Shown here piece by piece: positions 60,110-64,000 of a DNA stretch of 64,000 nt. The notes beneath the pieces are model-generated. The model worked only from the letters and a program-made list of their open reading frames with translations. It was not told where the DNA came from and searched no databases. This DNA comes from Aspidiotus rigidus (taxonomy: Eukaryota > Arthropoda > Insecta > Hemiptera > Diaspididae): assembly GCA_035079385.1 (NCBI GenBank), contig JAVHKY010000024.1, positions 124,001 through 188,000 of the forward strand. Reading direction: 5' to 3'. The number at the start of each line of letters is the position of its first letter. Position 1 is the stretch's first letter. The position numbers and the translations under genes were made by a program.

Positions 60110-60622
60110 AGTATGCGCTTAATGCGCAAGTGATGAGAATAGGATCACAAAGATTGAATCGATGGAAAAATACAAAGCTCGTGTGAGAAAACTTTGGTTT
60201 GATAATTTGAGAAAGTCTCAAATTACTAAACAAAAGTTTTTTTATATGGGCTTTGCATTTTTCCATCGATTTAATCCTTGTGAATATGTCCCGTAACATC
60301 GAGGACACTATCTCTTGGAAGAATAGGATCGTCACCATGTTGATAAAGTCATAAGAGGAGCAATCTGAGTATAGTAGGTATCCTAAGAGAATTTGAAACA
60401 TCGAACATTGAATACAAGAATTCAAACTACTAAAAATAAAGGAAATAATTCGCCAATTTTTCGTTTTCATCGATGTAATCTTTCTAATTAATCAAAATTC
60501 AATGTTTGATACTCAAATTTCCTCACGGCTTTTCCTGAAACCTCACAAAACTGCGCCACCTTCGACTTTAGCAACATGGCGAGATGGCTCTTCTTATCAC
60601 TTGTACATACCTATTACATAGA
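60110..60622. mobile_element. Foldback element, copy 2 (inverted relative to copy 1)
   Basis: The complement of 60337-60622 matches copy 1 closely (AGGTATGTACAAGTGATAAG, GGTTTCAGGAAAAGCCGTGA, ATCAAACATTGAATTTTG). The left arm starts near ATGCGCAAGTGATGAGAATA (60122-60141) and is interrupted by a nested insertion. The minus-strand open frame 60470-60075 is a by-product of the repeat. Confidence 0.85.
60147..60330. mobile_element. Nested hairpin insertion with 11-bp flanking repeat
   Basis: AGAATAGGATC occurs at 60136-60146 and again at 60320-60330, bracketing sequence absent from copy 1. The insert itself has an inverted pair: AGATTGAATCGATGGAAAAA against TTTTTCCATCGATTTAATCC (about 60151-60170 and 60251-60272). 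The 11-bp repeat may be a target duplication. Confidence 0.65.
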
Positions 60623-60879
60623 TACTTTCTTTCCGTGAGTGGTGAACGAGATGAATGAGCTTCGAATTTTTTCCTTCATCACAAACCTTAATTCAAATTC
60701 CATTTCCAAAACTTCAGCCTCACTTTCAAAAACTACTCTGCACAAAATCCAGTTCAACTACCGGTCTCTACATTCTCACTTGCGAACCGTTGTAAGACGA
60801 AAGTGGCGAAAATTACGGCGCATTCAGCGTGATCTAACCCTCGTAGCCGAAACAACTGTCATCTTGATACTGTAAAAAA

Positions 60880-61966
60880 ATTTCGTTCGCGTTCATTCAA
60901 CCCGCCAGTTCGCGCAATCTAAAACAGGAGCGTACGTGTCGACGTTCAAAAGCATCGTATGTAGAGTTTACAGTCGTAGGAGTAAATTAGTAGTCGTGAA
61001 AGTGCTACGTTTATCCTTAGAAGTTGCAGTTGTGTAGGTGAAGCCGCGTTATACATGGCGGCGTTACCGGTATAGACAGGCGTGTAACACTGGCTGTAGA
61101 CTCGGCAGTTGTAGGGCGGTAGTGACCGGCGACGCGACGAACGACGAACGGCGAACGACAGAAGAAGAAAGTGGTATATGCTCTCGCGCGAGGGGCGGAA
61201 GTGCGGCGCGGCGCTCTATTGATAAATGATAACTAGCATGCGTTCGTCGTAGCGGTGCGGTGGCGTCGACGTCGACTCGAACCTACAGCCTCTACGTTAC
61301 AGCTGTGTTGTATTTTTGAACGAGTAGTAACGCTCGAGAACACGAGCCGCGAATGACTGTGTTTCCATTCTCGTCCGGTGCTCCGTCGAATTGAAAATCT
61401 CGTCGTTTTCGACGACGACGCCGATACGTGAAACCGATATTTTGGCCGATCATTTTACCGTGTTGTTTGCTAACTTTTGAACTCGAATATATAGATCGTA
61501 AGATGAGGCCGACCCAAGCGTAAGGAGATGACAGTCGACACGAATCCTCCGTAGTCCGCGAACCAAATCCAACGATATCGAAGCTACATTACCCTTGTGT
61601 TGGACGTAAAAATTAGTTCGCGTACTCGATCCTCATTTTTTTTATCGCAGTGCGAAAGCTCGACGCCGGTTCCGGTATAATCCCAAGTTCTTCGCGAGTG
61701 GTGTGCTGCTGGGTTACGATATGGTGATGATGAGGGAGTTGATTATCTGATGCGCTCGAGTTTCGCGGTTTTTCTTTACATCCGTATTGTGATTTCAGTG
61801 TGTTATCAGCAAATCTTAGTTTCTTGTTGATGTTGCTACAAGGTTGGAACGGTGCGTACTCAACTGTTCTAGATTCATTGCAGGACATCCAGTCGAGATT
61901 AAATCGCAGCCAGACCCCGGGATGGACAGTGCACATGACTGGTAACAATCGACTCTACTATTGCAA
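60880..61966 (+). promoter_or_regulatory. CpG-rich candidate promoter and first exon, ending in a splice donor
   Basis: Base composition changes sharply: CG dinucleotides are frequent (for example the CGACGCGACGAACGACGAAC run near 61131) in a window that is otherwise AT-rich and CpG-sparse, and no transposon similarity is seen. The segment ends at TTGCAA|GTAAGT (donor GT at 61967-61968), a strong donor. An ATG at 61935-61937 opens a frame (MTGNNRLYYC) that stays open to the donor, 32 nt. It could be a very short first coding part after a long 5' UTR, or the exon could be wholly non-coding. The gene would continue beyond the window. No identity can be offered. Confidence 0.45.
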
Positions 61967-61969
61967 GTA

Positions 61970-64000
61970 AGTTATGCGAACGATATTACCTTAGGTTTAA
62001 AATTATCGATTCCAATGCTACAGTTTACCTGCGAGAAATGGATGAGAATACGACGTATGATTAATGGACGTACCACGTTCTCCGCAACTCGTTAAATTGA
62101 CCCCGGCGAACTTATGCCGAACACGATCGTATCTATCTTCTCATTTGTCATCATTTGGTGAGCTTTACGAGCGTCGACGGTACATTAGCGTCTATATGTT
62201 AGGTAATGAAGCTGTATTCCGTCCACTGACCTCGCGAGTGTTAAGACGACTGTCTGAGCGCAGTTGACAAAAAAAAAGGTGGATAATTTTTAATGAAATC
62301 GAGCTAATATAGGCCATTCATTCTACGGGTATCCGCGGGTGTTGATGAACTTTACCGAAAACGATCGCCCGTCGTAAAGTTTCCTATCTCCTTATGTAAC
62401 CGAAGATCATTCGTAAAACCAACGCGTGGTCTACTATTCGCAGTTTTATCAAATGATCGGTTCTGCAGGTCTTTATGGTGTGAAAAATTGTTACGATGCC
62501 ACTTGACGAGTCATCTATCCATCTCTGTTTAAGTGGTTATTACGAAATGAACATTTATAGAGAGCGTGTGTTGGAAATATGTACTTTTATATGTATAATA
62601 ATGGGGCCTGTGCGGGGCAAATGATGCGAGGATAACACACATCGATGGTTTTCGATGTTATCGTAAACGACAATATGCTACATTACGGATTGCTGTATCG
62701 TATTCGGCAAATGCGAATAAAAATGGTATCGATGTAAGAAACGAAGATTTTTTGATGGAAAACGATACAACGCGGGAATGAAATCTGGATACGATGTGGT
62801 TCGCTGTAATTTTGACCTAGGTAGAAGAAAGAAAAGGCTCTCCCCATACCTATGTGCTGAAGAAAATATACATGTTCTGTATCCTTGATTACAAATTGGA
62901 AGAACTTCGCGTGTGATGGGAGTACAAAGTCAGTCAGTTTGAGATGAAATAATTCTCTTGAAAACGGAGCAAGGGCTTGGAGATATTCTTATCAGTAGAA
63001 TTGTTGAAGCCTCCAAATTTCTCTCACAAACTGATAAGAACATCAAATTGCAAAGCTCCTTCTGTGGATCATACAGAACGTGGCAAGAGTATGGTGATAA
63101 GACTCTCATTGGAAATTCTTTGTCGCAATGGACCAATAATATAGTGGCTGTAAAGATGTAAAGTGTTGAAATTAACTCGCTCTACTCTATTTAACTGGGT
63201 ACATTATTATAGTACATGCGTTTGACAATTGCTGTCATCAGTAAAGTGAACCCAAAGTTTGTTTTCCGTGGTCTAATGTTACTTCATAAATAATAATACA
63301 TATGAGATGGGCTAATATATTTATCGGCCCAAAACCTTCCAATTTTGTGGGCTTAGTTACCTTTTGTACCGGGATAATGAGTTTTCAATATTTTTTGGAT
63401 ATATCTTTTACTCTAGAGAAGCTAAAGATGAGAAGTGGAGGGACCCCAATTGTTTGCCAGTTAGTCGTGATTCCATCATCATCGCGAGAATAGGTGCTGG
63501 ACAGCTTTTTTACAGTCTTATGAAATTTGTACATAGAGACTGATAGATGCAGACACACTAAGACCATAATAAGAGATAAACCAAGTGTAGTAATGATTGA
63601 TGAATTTTTCAACGGATCAAAAGGTCCTTTTATGGGTAATGCGCTGACTGGTCCAAATGGATCGCGTTCTTATAGCCAGAGTATTGCAGCCGGAAATTTC
63701 AGCTTTGGCTTTTGGCTTAAGCTTACAAACTTGGATAATTTGGTTTTTGAAAAAAATTCAGCTGGAGAGCCTGGTTTTTGGCTCAATTCAACTGGCTTTT
63801 GGCTAATCAATATGCAAGTTCAGATGAAACAATCAGGAAAATAAGGGCTTCGACGTATTGGCGGAAGATATCTTTTCTTCCGGTTTGTGTTCATCTCCAT
63901 GGATAACTGCACTACAAGCTTCTATGCTGAACGACTGAACAGCTGGTCTGAACCGGAACCGATCTTTCTTATCTTTGTTAATTCTTTGGCAATGCCCATC
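61970..64000 (+). other. Possible first-intron sequence; no gene recognised
   Basis: If the 61967 donor is real, this is intron. The plus-strand frame 63527-63844 (105 residues) includes GPFMGNALTGPNGS and a repeated GFWL motif (DNA word GGCTTTTGGCT, about 63708-63800), but I recognise no domain. 62958-63161 is open without a match. Neither has convincing splice borders. Confidence 0.3.

Noticed and set aside
60075..60470. 131-residue minus-strand open frame
   Set aside because: It lies inside the second foldback element and its nested insertion. The sequence is repeat-derived.

Overview
The window looks like AT-rich nuclear DNA of a eukaryote, most likely an arthropod and probably an insect. 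The signs are long non-coding stretches without operon-like ORF packing, GT-AG-type splice sites, a 282-bp (CT)n microsatellite, Penelope-like elements (PLEs) with GIY-YIG domains, an R1-clade LINE, relics of a second LINE family with RNase H, and several hAT-type miniature elements with 8-bp target-site duplications (TSDs). Frequent GTAGGTA/TACCTAC strings resemble some hemipteran and lepidopteran genomes, but the species call is a guess. No intact host protein-coding gene is visible. Nearly all recognisable protein similarity is retrotransposon-derived and broken.

Layout. 1-4.4 kb: LINE reverse transcriptase (RT) relic (-), CT microsatellite, hAT MITE. 6.6-7.1 kb: PLE relic (-). 10.5-12.4 kb: an inverted-repeat element, a LINE relic (-), and two short terminal-inverted-repeat elements, one with an 8-bp TSD. 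13-16.8 kb: diverged local repeats, a perfect 20-bp hairpin, LINE relic (-). 17.5-18.95 kb: PLE copy (-). 21.8-23.25 kb: best-preserved PLE 3' half (RT plus GIY-YIG, -) with a hammerhead-like motif downstream. 23.37-23.65 kb: hAT MITE. 27.7-28.8 kb: LINE relic (+). 31.5-32.6 kb: repeats and a diverged minisatellite. 34.65-37 kb: LINE relics (-). 37.64-38.29 kb: adjoining and nested inverted-repeat elements. 40.26-46.06 kb: LINE pieces (+), including a roughly 580-bp near-palindrome inside one copy. 47.6-50.2 kb: 5'-truncated R1-clade LINE with a perfect 14-bp TSD. 50.5-52.0 kb: PLE (+). 53.8-54.05 kb: 2 x 130-bp tandem duplication. 58.7-60.6 kb: two related foldback elements in opposite orientation, one with a nested insertion. 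60.9-61.97 kb: CpG-rich segment ending in a good splice donor, a candidate promoter/first exon of a gene running off the right edge.

The elements do not form one functional system. The sequence reads as intergenic or intronic DNA upstream of a possible gene start near 61 kb, colonised by at least three retroelement families and several cut-and-paste miniature families. Stretches with no supported gene are stated as such in the feature list. Everything was read by eye, so boundaries of degraded relics are approximate.
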